Of a DNA stretch of 64,000 nt, positions 35,401 through 46,900 are shown piece by piece; positions within the stretch are counted from its first letter, which is position 1, and each line of letters starts with the position of its first letter. Source of the DNA: Anisus vortex (Eukaryota > Mollusca > Gastropoda > Planorbidae); NCBI GenBank assembly GCA_949126835.1, contig OX421499.1, forward strand, positions 28,310,490 to 28,374,489, given 5' to 3'. Both the position numbers and the translations under genes were made by a program. The notes under the pieces are model-generated. The model was given only the letters and a program-made list of their open reading frames with translations. It was not told where the DNA came from and did not search any database.

Positions 35401-36285
35401 GAGGTCAACAATTTGCACAACAAGGATCTAATCAAAGCCCTGTGCAGCAAAGGCCCTAAATTGAACAGCTTGTCATTGCCTTATTGCCCTGATGTACAGA
35501 ATGACTTCATAGTTCAGTTGTCATCCAGCAATTACTTGTTGTCTTATTTAGACTTGAGCTCTTGTCATCAGCTTTCAGATGGTGCATTGCAAGCTATAAC
35601 ACGTTCCTTGACGCTCCTTCGCACATTGAAGCTTCCATATTGCAGAGAAATTTCAGACTTTGGAGTGCTCGGATATATGCCAGAGCAGGGCGTGCTCCCG
35701 GCACACACTTTTGATTTCGACCACGTAGGCTGCCCCTGCACACGAGAACGTGACAGCAAAATATTTCGGAAACAAGTTGGCGTTCACAAGGCAGATCATG
35801 CCTGCATGGCCATGGTTAAGAAAAGCTTGGAAAGCGGTGAACCTCTGCAAAAGCTGTCAAACTTGGGCATGCTTGAAACATTGGATTTATCATCCTGCGC
35901 AAGAATAACGCACGTGGGCTTATCTGAGGCTGTAAAGTTCAAATATTTGCTCAGGCTTTCCTTGAACAGCATGGCCAGGGTTGTAGATGACACCATAGCC
36001 ATCATTGCACATCACAACACAAGCCTTGAGGAGGTGAATATACGAGGCACAAAGGTTACAGACAAAGGTGTCAGGGAGCTGATTATGCACTGCCCCAACC
36101 TCACCAAGCTGGATGTGTCCCAGTGTGACGGGCTAACCAATGCCTGCTTACAGTTCATTGCATCAAAGGCTAAGCGGCTCCGTTTTCTTGACGTGTCATT
36201 TACTAACATCACACCAGATGCTGTGAAGAGTTTTGAGTTGAAATTCTCCTATATAAAGGTTCTATCAAGACCATACATTTATTAA
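32423..36285 (+). CDS. F-box/leucine-rich-repeat protein (FBXL type)
   Basis: F-box/LRR proteins recruit substrates to SCF (SKP1-CUL1) ubiquitin ligases: the F-box binds SKP1 and the LRRs bind the target. Exon 1 is 32423-32443 (MDYLPTE, donor gtaagt). Exon 2 is 34501-36285, after a polypyrimidine tract and cag. Joined they give 601 residues. The F-box spans residues 1-45 (LPTELVSYIMGFLNFNDRKE, then SLVCKQWY). From about residue 75 on there are many cysteine-containing-type LRRs, for example LMELDLSGCNHL, LKVLDISECKDLG, LSYLDLSSCHQLSDGALQA and LTKLDVSQCDGLTNACLQ. A Cys/His-bearing insert (VGCPCTRERD, VHKADHACMAM) breaks the series near residue 405-430. No transmembrane or CAAX end; the C-terminus is RPYIY. 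I cannot name the vertebrate orthologue with confidence. Confidence 0.92.
32540..33180. repeat. cryptically simple TAGGCCTATA-rich block in the F-box gene intron
   Basis: Dense in TAGGCCTA, TATAGACTATAGG and CTAGTAG words, like 21330-21960. Lies in the 2-kb intron of the F-box gene. Confidence 0.65.
34018..34310 (+). mobile_element. tRNA-derived SINE (copy 5)
   Basis: A full-length-looking copy: A box TGGCCAAACGG, B box GGTTCGAATCC, then GTGTCCCTGAGTCTACCCAG, CTCTGATGGGTACC, GGTAAAGGTGGCTGTGCATT, TTCACCGGCCCTATGATC, and a tail with (TTACT)n-like sequence. It lies in the F-box gene intron, about 190 bp before exon 2. Confidence 0.88.
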
Positions 36286-36354
36286 CAGCTGTCTTGTAAT
36301 TTACTCACAGCTACACTAAACTACATCTTACCTTTAGTTTTTATTTTAGTTTGT

Positions 36355-36360
36355 AATAAA
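36355..36360 (+). terminator. candidate F-box gene polyadenylation signal
   Basis: AATAAA 70 bp after the stop codon, followed by an A run. A short 3' UTR is plausible. Confidence 0.45.
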
Positions 36361-37311
36361 AAAAAAATTATGTCCAAACCAAAATATAATTTATTAACCA
36401 TTATTTTATTGTTAAACTTTTTTTTTAATGACTATTAACTTCTTTTTATGTTGCTACTATGCATAGGTGCTGATGAAATAGTGACATTCCTCTTGAAATT
36501 GCAGAAGTAATGGTATGTTATTTTTGTATTTGGAAACAGAAGCCTTAACCACTTTTTTAATTTTAACATTCCATTGAGGACTAGGATTTAATTTTTGTTT
36601 AAAGTATCTGTTACATCTGAGGTCCACTTTTCCCTTGATTTCATTAAATTAAAAACATTTTTTTTTTATAAATATTATAACAAACTTTATTAAAATTGTA
36701 TCCAGCTATTCATTTTTGATTCAGTTCATCAGACCTATTTATAATTTATACATGAAATTATTGATCTGTGATACGAGCAAATCTGATACAATATAAGCTG
36801 TTGATGATAGGATTATAATAATATTAGTTAGACTAAATGTTATATTATTGACCTTGGAAATCCAAGATGTTATTGTTTAAATGCATAACTTCCAAATAAT
36901 TATAACTATCAATTTCTTTTTTAAATGCATATATAATTTTCTATTTAAAAAAAATATTAACATTATTGTCATAGACTATTGCTAATAGTTATTTGGAAAT
37001 TTTCTACTTTTTTCATCATCTATTGAGCACATCTTTGTGTTAAAATAATCAAATTAACTTAACTATGGAATAATACATATTTCAACCATTATTTTATTCA
37101 AACATTATACATTATAAGAACCTGTGTTCATTTTTTAAACTCTGTAGCACAAAAATTATGTACGATTTTTTTTATGCAATTTATTTTTTCTAGTAGCTGA
37201 GCCAGTTAGAAAGTTTTAAGAGAATTAGTTTCCTAACCATTGCTAGAAAAATAGTATTTTCCACTTTTAGCTTTCATTATTTAATACAAAGAGTTATTGC
37301 AGCATTTTTGT
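36361..37311. other. intergenic, no gene seen
   Basis: Strongly AT-rich sequence after the F-box gene, perhaps containing an alternative longer 3' UTR. No repeat boundary or exon recognised. Confidence 0.45.
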
Positions 37312-37317
37312 GACACT

Positions 37318-38244
37318 CATGGGTGCAAGAGTGCCGGCTATAGCCGGCATGCCGGCCAATATAAATTTTGGAAACATGCACGCCGGCCAATCGCCGTCAA
37401 GCTTAATGTGAAATTTCTTGTATATCTCGTTGCACCGAAATCTGACTTTTTTTTGGCCGTAACAAACTATAAATGATCGACTTTTTTCTTTCATTAAAAC
37501 TTAATTAAAGGGCGAAATAAAAAGAGCAACAGGAAAATACCAAAGTATCCGCGCATGCGTGATTCTATATTTATATTTAGGTCAGGCTTTCCCTAGTTTT
37601 CGTCGCCCGGTAATTTGTATAGGCCTACTCGTGCCTCCAGAGTTTTAAAAACGTTTTTTTTATATCGCAATCCCGTAATGTCGCTTTCTTGGACTCGGAC
37701 ACGAATTTGTATTTAGGTCAATCTATACGCCACGCGTTACTCGCGGCCGCGGCTATTAAAACTCATTGTTTTCATTAGCTCATTAGGCAATAGGCTAGGC
37801 ATTAGCCTCATTAGCCTAGGCCTACAATAAAACGTTTGTTTATCTTATCAGCCTACTAAAACGAAAAGAACTATTTATTACCGGTAATAGACTTTATCTC
37901 GGCGCAACGTCAACGTTTCAATTATTGCTATCAATGATGTAAAATCGTCACTATAAACTTGTTTTTGTAGAACACTGAGCTCGCTGTAAGCCCTACACTA
38001 CATTGTTACATTGTTAGTTAGTAATATTAATTATAATTAATGAAGGCCCTATCTAAAAGAAAAACAAAGAGCATGACGACTAATATATAGGGGCCTATAT
38101 ATATAATATATAAATATAATACAATAATACGCGGACACGAACGCTAAGTATAGGCCTACTATTTTAGGCAGAAACTTTGCCGGCTTTTTGGCATTGTCAA
38201 CTCTTACTTGCCGGCCAAATGGGGGTCCAGCACTTGCACCCATG
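37318..38244. mobile_element. non-autonomous DNA transposon with GCCGGC-rich ends
   Basis: The inverted ends start CATGGGTGCAAG and finish CTTGCACCCATG, with GACACT on both sides (37312-37317 and 38245-38250) as a 6-bp target duplication. Subterminal regions repeat GCCGGC/GCCGGCCAA on both arms. No transposase frame. Superfamily unclear: hAT elements usually give 8 bp. Confidence 0.7.
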
Positions 38245-38250
38245 GACACT

Positions 38251-41200
38251 TGTAAAATATTGCTAGAACTAAGCTTAATAAAAACACTAAAAACTTAACA
38301 TTATTAAAAACTCTTTAACATTATTTAAAACTCAATAATTAAAAATTAAATTACAGAAATGTTTTAAAGACCTAATAATCTCTGGAAATACTTTGCACAT
38401 ATTTTAGTATGTAAAAAGTATGACACGATAGGCCTGCAATATAAAATTGTAAAATACTTATATATATACATTCTCTGTACACTATGGAATGTTTTTTTCT
38501 TAAATGTTATATCATTTATCCTTTGTTCCCAAAAAATAAAAGTCACATATTTTTACGTTTTTTTTTTAATTTAAAAAATATTGTAGTTATTGCCAGTACA
38601 TTATTAAACATTTTTTTTTTGTAATAAATATGTCCAAGTTCCATTAATTTTTTTAAGATCTCCAGTCATTTATATGGACTTAATGTTGTTTGTTATTCTA
38701 GGTGGAGAAAATCTACAGAAACAATGGGCTTAAAAATAATTATAATATTTTACCTGAATTACAGGCAGTTCATGTAATTTTAAACAAGATTGGATGCTCT
38801 AGCTAAGACATCTTCTTTCTCTTATATATCCTTGTACTAATCCGTTAAAAAAAGTATTTTTCTCTCCATTGAATATTTAAGTGTATCTGCATGCCTGATG
38901 TCAACTTCATTTAAGTAGTTAACAATGTGTTCTCGCTAAAGGGCATTTTTTAAGAGCCCAACATTTCTTTGTTCTTTTTTTTCTTCGCTGTATATTTATA
39001 TTTACTTATTTTGTAAGCCACAGATATTTTTTTCATATTAATATATTTATTTTTTTCACTTTATGTAATACTGATGTAAACATATTTGGTGAGAGCCAGG
39101 AGTAAAAACAATAAATGTGAACTTTGAAAACAATGTTTCACTCAAAGTTTAATTGGCTGATCATTAATAAGAAATGACTTGGACTTAACCTTGTGGGTCT
39201 CCATAGGAGCATATAAGTATAAGGCCATAATCACACCTCTCCAGGTTGCTAGATCTTGGGCCACTTCCAGTTAGGTCAATGTGAGGCAGACACAGACATG
39301 GTTCATAATCATAAGGTTTGTGAAAGTTTAGTAAAAATCGGACCAAGGTGTGGGGAAAGTTTGTAAATTTCACTCAAATATACAAAAAAGCATACAAAAA
39401 ATATTTTAATTCAAAAAAGTTAATAACTATGTAGCTAAGCTGCAAATTCATTAATAAAACTCCTATCAAATACAGCCTCAAAATTCTTTATTTGGAATAC
39501 CCAACTATGTTGCCATTTCAAAATTTAAAAAAATTATTATTATTGGTAAGAAGTCTTAATTACAATGTTGGCAGCAGATTTGAGACTTGTAGCTATGGTG
39601 GTTATTTTAAAAAAATCATTTTTTACTGAACTCTACCCGTATCATTTTTTATTGTGTTGATTGTCTGATTGGTAATGACTATAAAAGTAAATTTTGCTTT
39701 GAAGTTCAATTACAATTATTACAGTTAATCAATCTTCTAATTTTAATATCCTCTGATTCTTTAAGGACAAATTGTGGAAAAACTAGACTTTAAAGTTATC
39801 ATTTGCCATTGAATTTAGGATTGGTTAAGCATTTCATTATAATTTTAGGCTGTTACAATGTTCACAAGTTTTATTCTTTTAACTCATAAAATGTAATTTA
39901 GCAGTTATTATATTTTTATAAGCCTTTTAATAGTCCTTACATGTAATTAATTAGGCAGCAATGAAATTGTTAGCACTGGGATGATCCTTGTATATTGTCT
40001 TTCTTTTCTTCTTCAAAATCCATTTTATTTGATTTAATTTCATTTGTGAAACATGACAACTGAACTTTTGTTACAAAGAATTTCCACAATTTTGTTGTTT
40101 TCAATAATATTTCTTGTTGTTTGTTATATATATACTAACTGACATTTACAAATATTTATGCACCAAGATAGGCATATAGTTTTTTTTTTACAGTCAAAGT
40201 ATTATTACCGAACACTAAATTACACTTAAAGTTTAAAAAAATAACATAACAGCCCTTATATAAAAAAAAGAAAAGTTTAAAAATAATGTATCTTAACTAG
40301 TTTACTTTATATTTAAAAAAATAGTTATGTGAAAGCAACATGACATATGTATATATTTTTTTTCGCTAAAATTTAAACATGGAACTGAAATACTTTTTAG
40401 TTTTTAATTTTCCATCTATCTAGTCCCAGAATAAAACATAATCTTTAATACAAAAACAAATATAATAATATGACATGGTATGGTATCTATATACGTTTTG
40501 ATACATGCATTCCCAGATTTACATATGGGCTTTAATGGTAAAGCTTAGAGCTGTAGGCTTTTTTTTTCTTCAGGTTTTTAGATGTAAATTATTGTGACCT
40601 GTCATATTTTTTAATACTTTTGAGAGACATTTCATTTGATTGCATTCATACTGTTATATTTAAGTTTAGATTTAGATTCATATATTCAAGAATATTTATT
40701 ACTTAAAGTTAAAGAAATATTTTTACTTTTAGAAGGTTTTATAAAATCTTTTTTGTTATAATCCAACAATTTTTTTTTTGCAGTTTTTGGAAACCTGATT
40801 ATACCCAGTGATAAATGTCTTTCAGCGACTTGATTTTAATTGATATAAACTTTGAGCAGTTTTTTTTATATCTGCATAATTTGTCAAGTAAATGCACATA
40901 AAATATTTAATTTCTTGTTACTTCAACTGTGATATTTGGCTGTTCAATGGGTTAACCTTAAAGACCACTACCCAAAATGTGTCTAATAACTGATTGTTTA
41001 GGTTGAAAATGAAATGTTTATATATAAGCAGAGTTTATTATTTATATTCAAAATGGAGTGTGTACCATTTTTTAATACATAAAGTCCCAAGCTTTAATTA
41101 TATTTCTATAAATAGAATCCTATATTCTTCTGTCTACATTTTTTTTCTTTTGTGTGTAAAAAGTTTAAAAATCTCAAATCTCCAAAATGGATAAACAGCA

Positions 41201-43290
41201 TTTTTAAATTTTGCTCTTTATATTTATATTGATAGTTAAGATAAAAGAAAATGTACATTATAGTATAGTTTTGTTGAATAATTCAAATGCTGGTCTGTGT
41301 TATTTTTTAAGTTAGTCAAAATAATTAAAAAATGGCTATATACAGTGTGTGTGTTAAAGTTTCAAGTGTAAAAGAAATCTAGATAAAATCAATAATTGGA
41401 ATTGTTTCATTTGGAAGTTGAATTATGTTGACTGATGGAGCTCAATACAAAAATATATAGGTCAGTGTTGTTATGGATTTTTAAAAAGTAAAATATAGCA
41501 GAAACATGTTACACAATTAAGCTTAGTCTTACATAAAAAGTCACTATTTATTTTATATATATACCCAAACACATATATACATATATCTATTGTACATATG
41601 CTGTAACACACAACTATAGTCATATAATTTAACTATATTTATTGATGGAGTTTGGGATTTTTTTAAATATCTAAAGCCCATGTTTCATTTAGCTGTCCTA
41701 ATTGACAGTGATTTTTTTTCTTGATGCAGTGACATTTTGGTTTCAGTCAATCTATTTTTCTCAGCACACACTTTTACAACTTTTTGCATAAAATAAATAG
41801 GAATTGTGTTTACTAGTTGGACAACTAAATTACACAGCCTTGTTAGAATATTTTATCAACTAATTAAGTGTAGGATTTTCAGGTAATTTCATTTAGATCT
41901 TATTACTGCAGTTATCTAGTAAGTTAATAACGAGATTAAATGAATCTGTTGTCAATCAAAATGACTTGTATTATTGCTGGTTGCACATACAAAATATTTG
42001 TTACAGTAACTCTCTTATAATCTTATAGATATACATTTAAGTATACATGATTGTAACAATTTTCTGAACCACATTATTATATATATATATTTGTGAACAC
42101 CTAATTAAACCAGTTAATATTTATATAGGCTACATTTTGTTTGTTTTGTTTTAAACTGCATAGTGAAAACTTATTCATATTTTTTTTTTTAATAATGAGC
42201 TACAACGTTGTTTTTTAGTTGTAGGAAATATATAGTTCAGAGCCTTCATAATCTGATCCCCACCAGCCACCAGTGAAATTGTAGATCTATGAGCCATGAC
42301 CTACATTAGTGATATAGGCATTCTATACATATACATGCTCCACTCTATAAAATATGGAGGCAGGCACTGACATTTAATTTGTTATCATCAGAATTTCCAG
42401 CAGACAGCTCTGCTCTTCTTTTAAATGCTACTTGGTTAGCTTTTTACTATTTACTGTTAAATGTTATTTTCTGAAAAGCCAATGCTCAAAAACCTTTTAT
42501 CTAACCTTTTTATTTTATTAAGTCCATTTTGCTGAGCTGTAAATTAATCCTCGCCTTTCAATTTAAAGAGGGATTATTACTATTGAACGCTATTGTGTAA
42601 GTATTGTTCATTTCAAAATGATTAAAATGGAATGGTACTTCTGGAATCAATCAAACTTGTTCAGAAGAATGCTGGAATTTTAACAAACTTTAATCGTTTG
42701 TGAGGATACTTGCATGTTAATATTGTTATAAATATAATTACACAGAGAAATATCATTATATTTTGGAATTTCTTTATTAGAAACCTTTCAAAGAAACTAA
42801 TAGCAAAGTAAATATTTTTTCACAAAACAAGACATGTTATAAGTTGTGAATTACACAATATTATTGCAAATTAAGAAGGTTTCTTAAAATAGTTTAATAA
42901 AATACCATTTTTGTGCAAATGAGTAAATGAAACAAAAATAATACTGAATTAGGAAGAAATACAACATTACACAAACCTAACAACAAATGTAAATAATTGT
43001 AATTAAAAAATATTACAGTCAAAAATATAATATTAACTGGTATTGATCAGATCATCATCATGCATACACTCAATGAATTGTAGTTATTATAAAGCTCAAA
43101 GTTAATTAATCATATATATTTTATTTAAAATTTTTTTCATGTTTTTTCGTTCTTTTTTTTTTACATTAGATTCTTAAAAAAAAATAGTTTTTAGAATTGT
43201 AAAAAAATGTGTCATCTAACTTACCTTTTAAAAAAATATTTTTTTAACACAATTTATAACTTTAAATTATTTAAATGAGTTAATTCACCT
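38251..43290. other. 5-kb AT-rich intergenic region, no gene seen
   Basis: Low-complexity AT-rich DNA with homopolymer runs and short (TA)n tracts (near 38093, 41559 and 42080). A 200-bp stretch at 39180-39380 has more balanced composition and may be repeat-derived, but I could not assign it. No exon-like frame, RNA gene or bounded transposon found. Confidence 0.45.
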
Positions 43291-43294
43291 TTTC

Positions 43295-43370
43295 AGACCA
43301 TTTGAATGTCGGAATAGGGCTGGTGAAAAATTCTTCACCAGTTTCTCTTGCCATGACAAACCAGGGATAG
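43295..43370 (-). mobile_element. SINE 3'-tail fragment
   Basis: CAGACCATTTGAATGTCGG, then ATAGGGCTGGTGAA and TTCACCAG, resembles the complement of the tail region of the SINE family (compare 22920-22960). Only about 75 bp remain. Confidence 0.4.
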
Positions 43371-43880
43371 TTGAGGAATATGCAAACTCAAAGACGAAGA
43401 AAGAATCAATAAATTTGAACCAAAATCAAAACTAGCTTCCACTAATCCACAGTGGCTCTTACATTTTCAGAGAATGTTTAATTTTGAAAGCTTTTAATAA
43501 AAATGGAAAAAAAAACTAACATTCCCAAAATAAAAAAGAACTATACGGTAGTACTTTTATTAATAATATAACTTTTTTTTTTACTTACAGCAGTAGGTAT
43601 TAAATGCTTATTTTTTAATTCTAAACAAATTATAATTGAAATTTTAAGTAATTTGACCTGTAGCCTGTTTGTTTATAACAATAAGATTTTTTTATTTTTT
43701 AAAAAACTTTTGGCATGAAATAGGTGCCAAAAAGGGAACGGAAAAAAGAATTATGACTCATAGTTATTTATAGACAATTATATTTGTATCCTATATTAAT
43801 AGTTCTTCTGGCACCAAATATGCCATTTAATTGGCTTTTATACAATAATCTCTAATGTTATTATATAAAGTTATAAAGTT

Positions 43881-43886
43881 TTTATT
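43881..43886 (-). terminator. candidate ANKAR polyadenylation signal
   Basis: AATAAA on the minus strand 35 bp past the stop codon. This gives a very short 3' UTR, so a more distal signal may be used instead. Confidence 0.3.
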
Positions 43887-43920
43887 TAAGGACAGAAGCA
43901 TGCATACCAAAGAAAGAATG

Positions 43921-46900
43921 TTATTTTGCTTCTTCTTCAGTCTGAACAAGGGATATAACTGGTGTAGGTGATCTCTGACTGACTAATGACAGATGACTGT
44001 TATAGAGTGAGTCTCTGCGATTAATTGTGGTGGATAATCTAGACATTGTGTTCCCATCCTCGTGTGGATTTGAGCTTGAGGCAGGAATAAGTGATCCAGA
44101 ATCTTCTAATTTGGCTTGAACTAAATTAGTTCGATCATTTCTAGAAAATAAAAATGAAACTTTGAGTCCTGTGTATGAATTCTAGCAAAAACGTATATGG
44201 GGAGGCTAAAACGTAAATGTGGAGATGGGAGAAGAACGTTGGGAAATAGTTTTATGTATAGTACTAACTACTGACTCTAATTTAGGTGATGTAATAATAA
44301 AGTGGCATATATTTATAAATAATACTTCATCATCTTGAGCTCATTATCTGCTTTTTAAAAGTAGGCCTTTGATAAGTAAGCTTCAAAGGTTGGGGAGGCA
44401 GGAAGGAAAGTAAAACTGTTCCTGAATTCTAGTTGCTTTCACGAACAAGGTTTATTTACTTGTACCTGCTCCAGACCATTCCTTATTAGTCAATGGCTTA
44501 GGTATTGCAGGAATAGGTATTGCAGTGCAGGTTTAAAGTGCCTCACTTTAATGATCCATGTACTATGAATTTCCTGTATTACAAGCAATGTCCTAACCAT
44601 ACCCTTGCCACTATTGTCAAGCAGCACAACAGCAGGCATTAAACTGCAGTTTGCCTTCACTCATTTGTCCTCAAACTTTTTGTAAAATTGGGACTCAGTC
44701 ACACACACATATTATTTTTAAAGTTGAGTATTGATTGACTGCCACAGTCAAAAACTTATACGGTTATTAACTCATAAAAATACAGAACTAAATCTGATAA
44801 TATCCCCTTGATCCTCTTAGATTTATAAAAAAATGCTTTAAAAACCCTATGCTACTATGCCTTTTTTGAAATTTTATTAAACTGCCTTAATAAAAAAAAA
44901 ATTTAATATTTAAAATATAAAAATTTAAAAATATTAATGAAAATATCTTATTTGGAAATCAATGATATGAAGTTTAATGGTACTCACTGAATAGGTGGTA
45001 AACCAACTTTTCGATAATGTTGCCAACCTTCAACAAATGTTAAAGCTAAAGGAAAACTTTTGTTGAAGAATTTTATTTCTCTCATTAAGTAAGGATCATT
45101 GCGACATCTAAAATGAACAATTATCAAAATTTGTCAAGATTGGAGTTACTGTTCTTGGGAGACAACTACTTTATTTAAAGAGAAGGAAATCAAAAATTCA
45201 TTTAGAATTTTAGTTTCAATAATAATCAAGCCTGGGGACAAAATACACAGGCCTATAGCTACTGATAAAAATTGTTAAAAAACAACAATGTACAGAACGC
45301 AATAGGCTAATAATTTAAAAAGTATAATTATTAATTATTTACTGAAAAAAAACATGTAGGAATGGAATTTAAAATAAATATTGTAATCGGGTTAAAAAAG
45401 GTCATATCTTTTTATTTAGCAAAAAGTTTGGGGTATCTCTGGCTGAGAATCACATCCCTCTCCATCATGCATGTAAAATATAATCATTAGAATTTACTTA
45501 CTGAAAACATTTTAGAAAAGCTTTAAGTCATGAAATTCTTTACAATCTTTAAAAAAAAGTAATACTATTGGAAATAAAATAAAAGTAGAAAAAGAAAATA
45601 AAGTTATCAGTGGGGAATCAAACTCAAGTCGCACAAATGGCAGTCGAATATGCTAACCACTTAACTAGGGAGTAAGATATGAGACAATAAGGTCATATGT
45701 CTTTAAATTAACCAAAGGGGATCAGAATTCAGAATTCACAAGCACAATCTACTTTATATATATGAAGTACTCCTAAATTATGTATCAGTATTCACAAAGT
45801 GAAAGTTTAAATTTTATATTCATTTGTTTGTTTCTGCTTTATTACAAACCTATGGAGTATTTTTCTTTGTCCCACTGGGTCGTGTGACAGGTAGCCAAGA
45901 GCAATGGCTGCATTTCCTTTCACCTGTATGGCCTTGGACTGTAAGAGGTCACATAAATATTCAACACCATTGATGGCTATGATGGCAGATGGTAACCCTG
46001 AAAGTAAATAATTACACAAATGCAACCAAAGCAATATAAAAATGTTAAAAAAGAATTAGAATGGATGATTTAATAGAAGTGAAAAAGGATGTGCCAATAG
46101 CCAGCTGCCTTTATATTTATGAGCAAAAGTCAGCTATCCTTTTAACAAAAAGAAATTTTAAAATGCAAACAGGTACTTTGAATACCTGCTGTGCTAGCCT
46201 CCCCACACACTATAAAACCCTGGCTACATTTTTAAATTGCTAATTGTTCAAGCAATCAATATAATGAAAATTAGCATTTTTGCATTATGCACAAAGGAAC
46301 AGTAGCAATAGGTCCAGAAATGTAAAACATATATCTTTGTATAATTCCTTTTGAGTAATTACCGGTATGTTAGAAAAACTATGTTATTTTTAGCCAACTG
46401 AAAAAAACAGGAAGTTCTGCTTCAATTAAAATTTTTACTATGGGCAGCAATTTGACTAACTGAGCAGGTTCATTTTAATTTTATAAGAAAATTGTAATGG
46501 GTTTCTACCTGCTCTGCTGTGGGACAGACAAGCCACAAAATTAGCAGTTAGCGCCTGTATGGATGGTTGTTCTGAATCTTGCAGAAGGTCAACCAATAGC
46601 TTTATTCCTACTGCTGAAGACTTAGCTTGTTCTTCATCAGGGATGATTTGAGCCAAGACAACAGTCTGTCATAAAACATTAAGAAAAAGCTTTAAGCTGG
46701 GACACAGTGATCTGGAGGCAGCTAGTTGGGATAAGCGTACAAGGGAATCATGTGGCTGGCACAAAAACTACCCACTTTTTTTTCCCCCACAATTAATAAA
46801 GTCATCTACCGCTCAGATTTAGTTAGACTCAGGGATATCCTCAGACTCTGAGGAAAAGCCCAGTTGTTTAAACTGAATTTAAACCAGAAACCCATGGCAT

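Noticed and set aside
35211..36212. Several minus-strand frames under the F-box gene
   Set aside because: Shadows of the long plus-strand exon; no domain resemblance.
39185..39373. 62-codon minus frame with balanced composition
   Set aside because: No recognisable domain or splice context; probably repeat-derived, but unproven.
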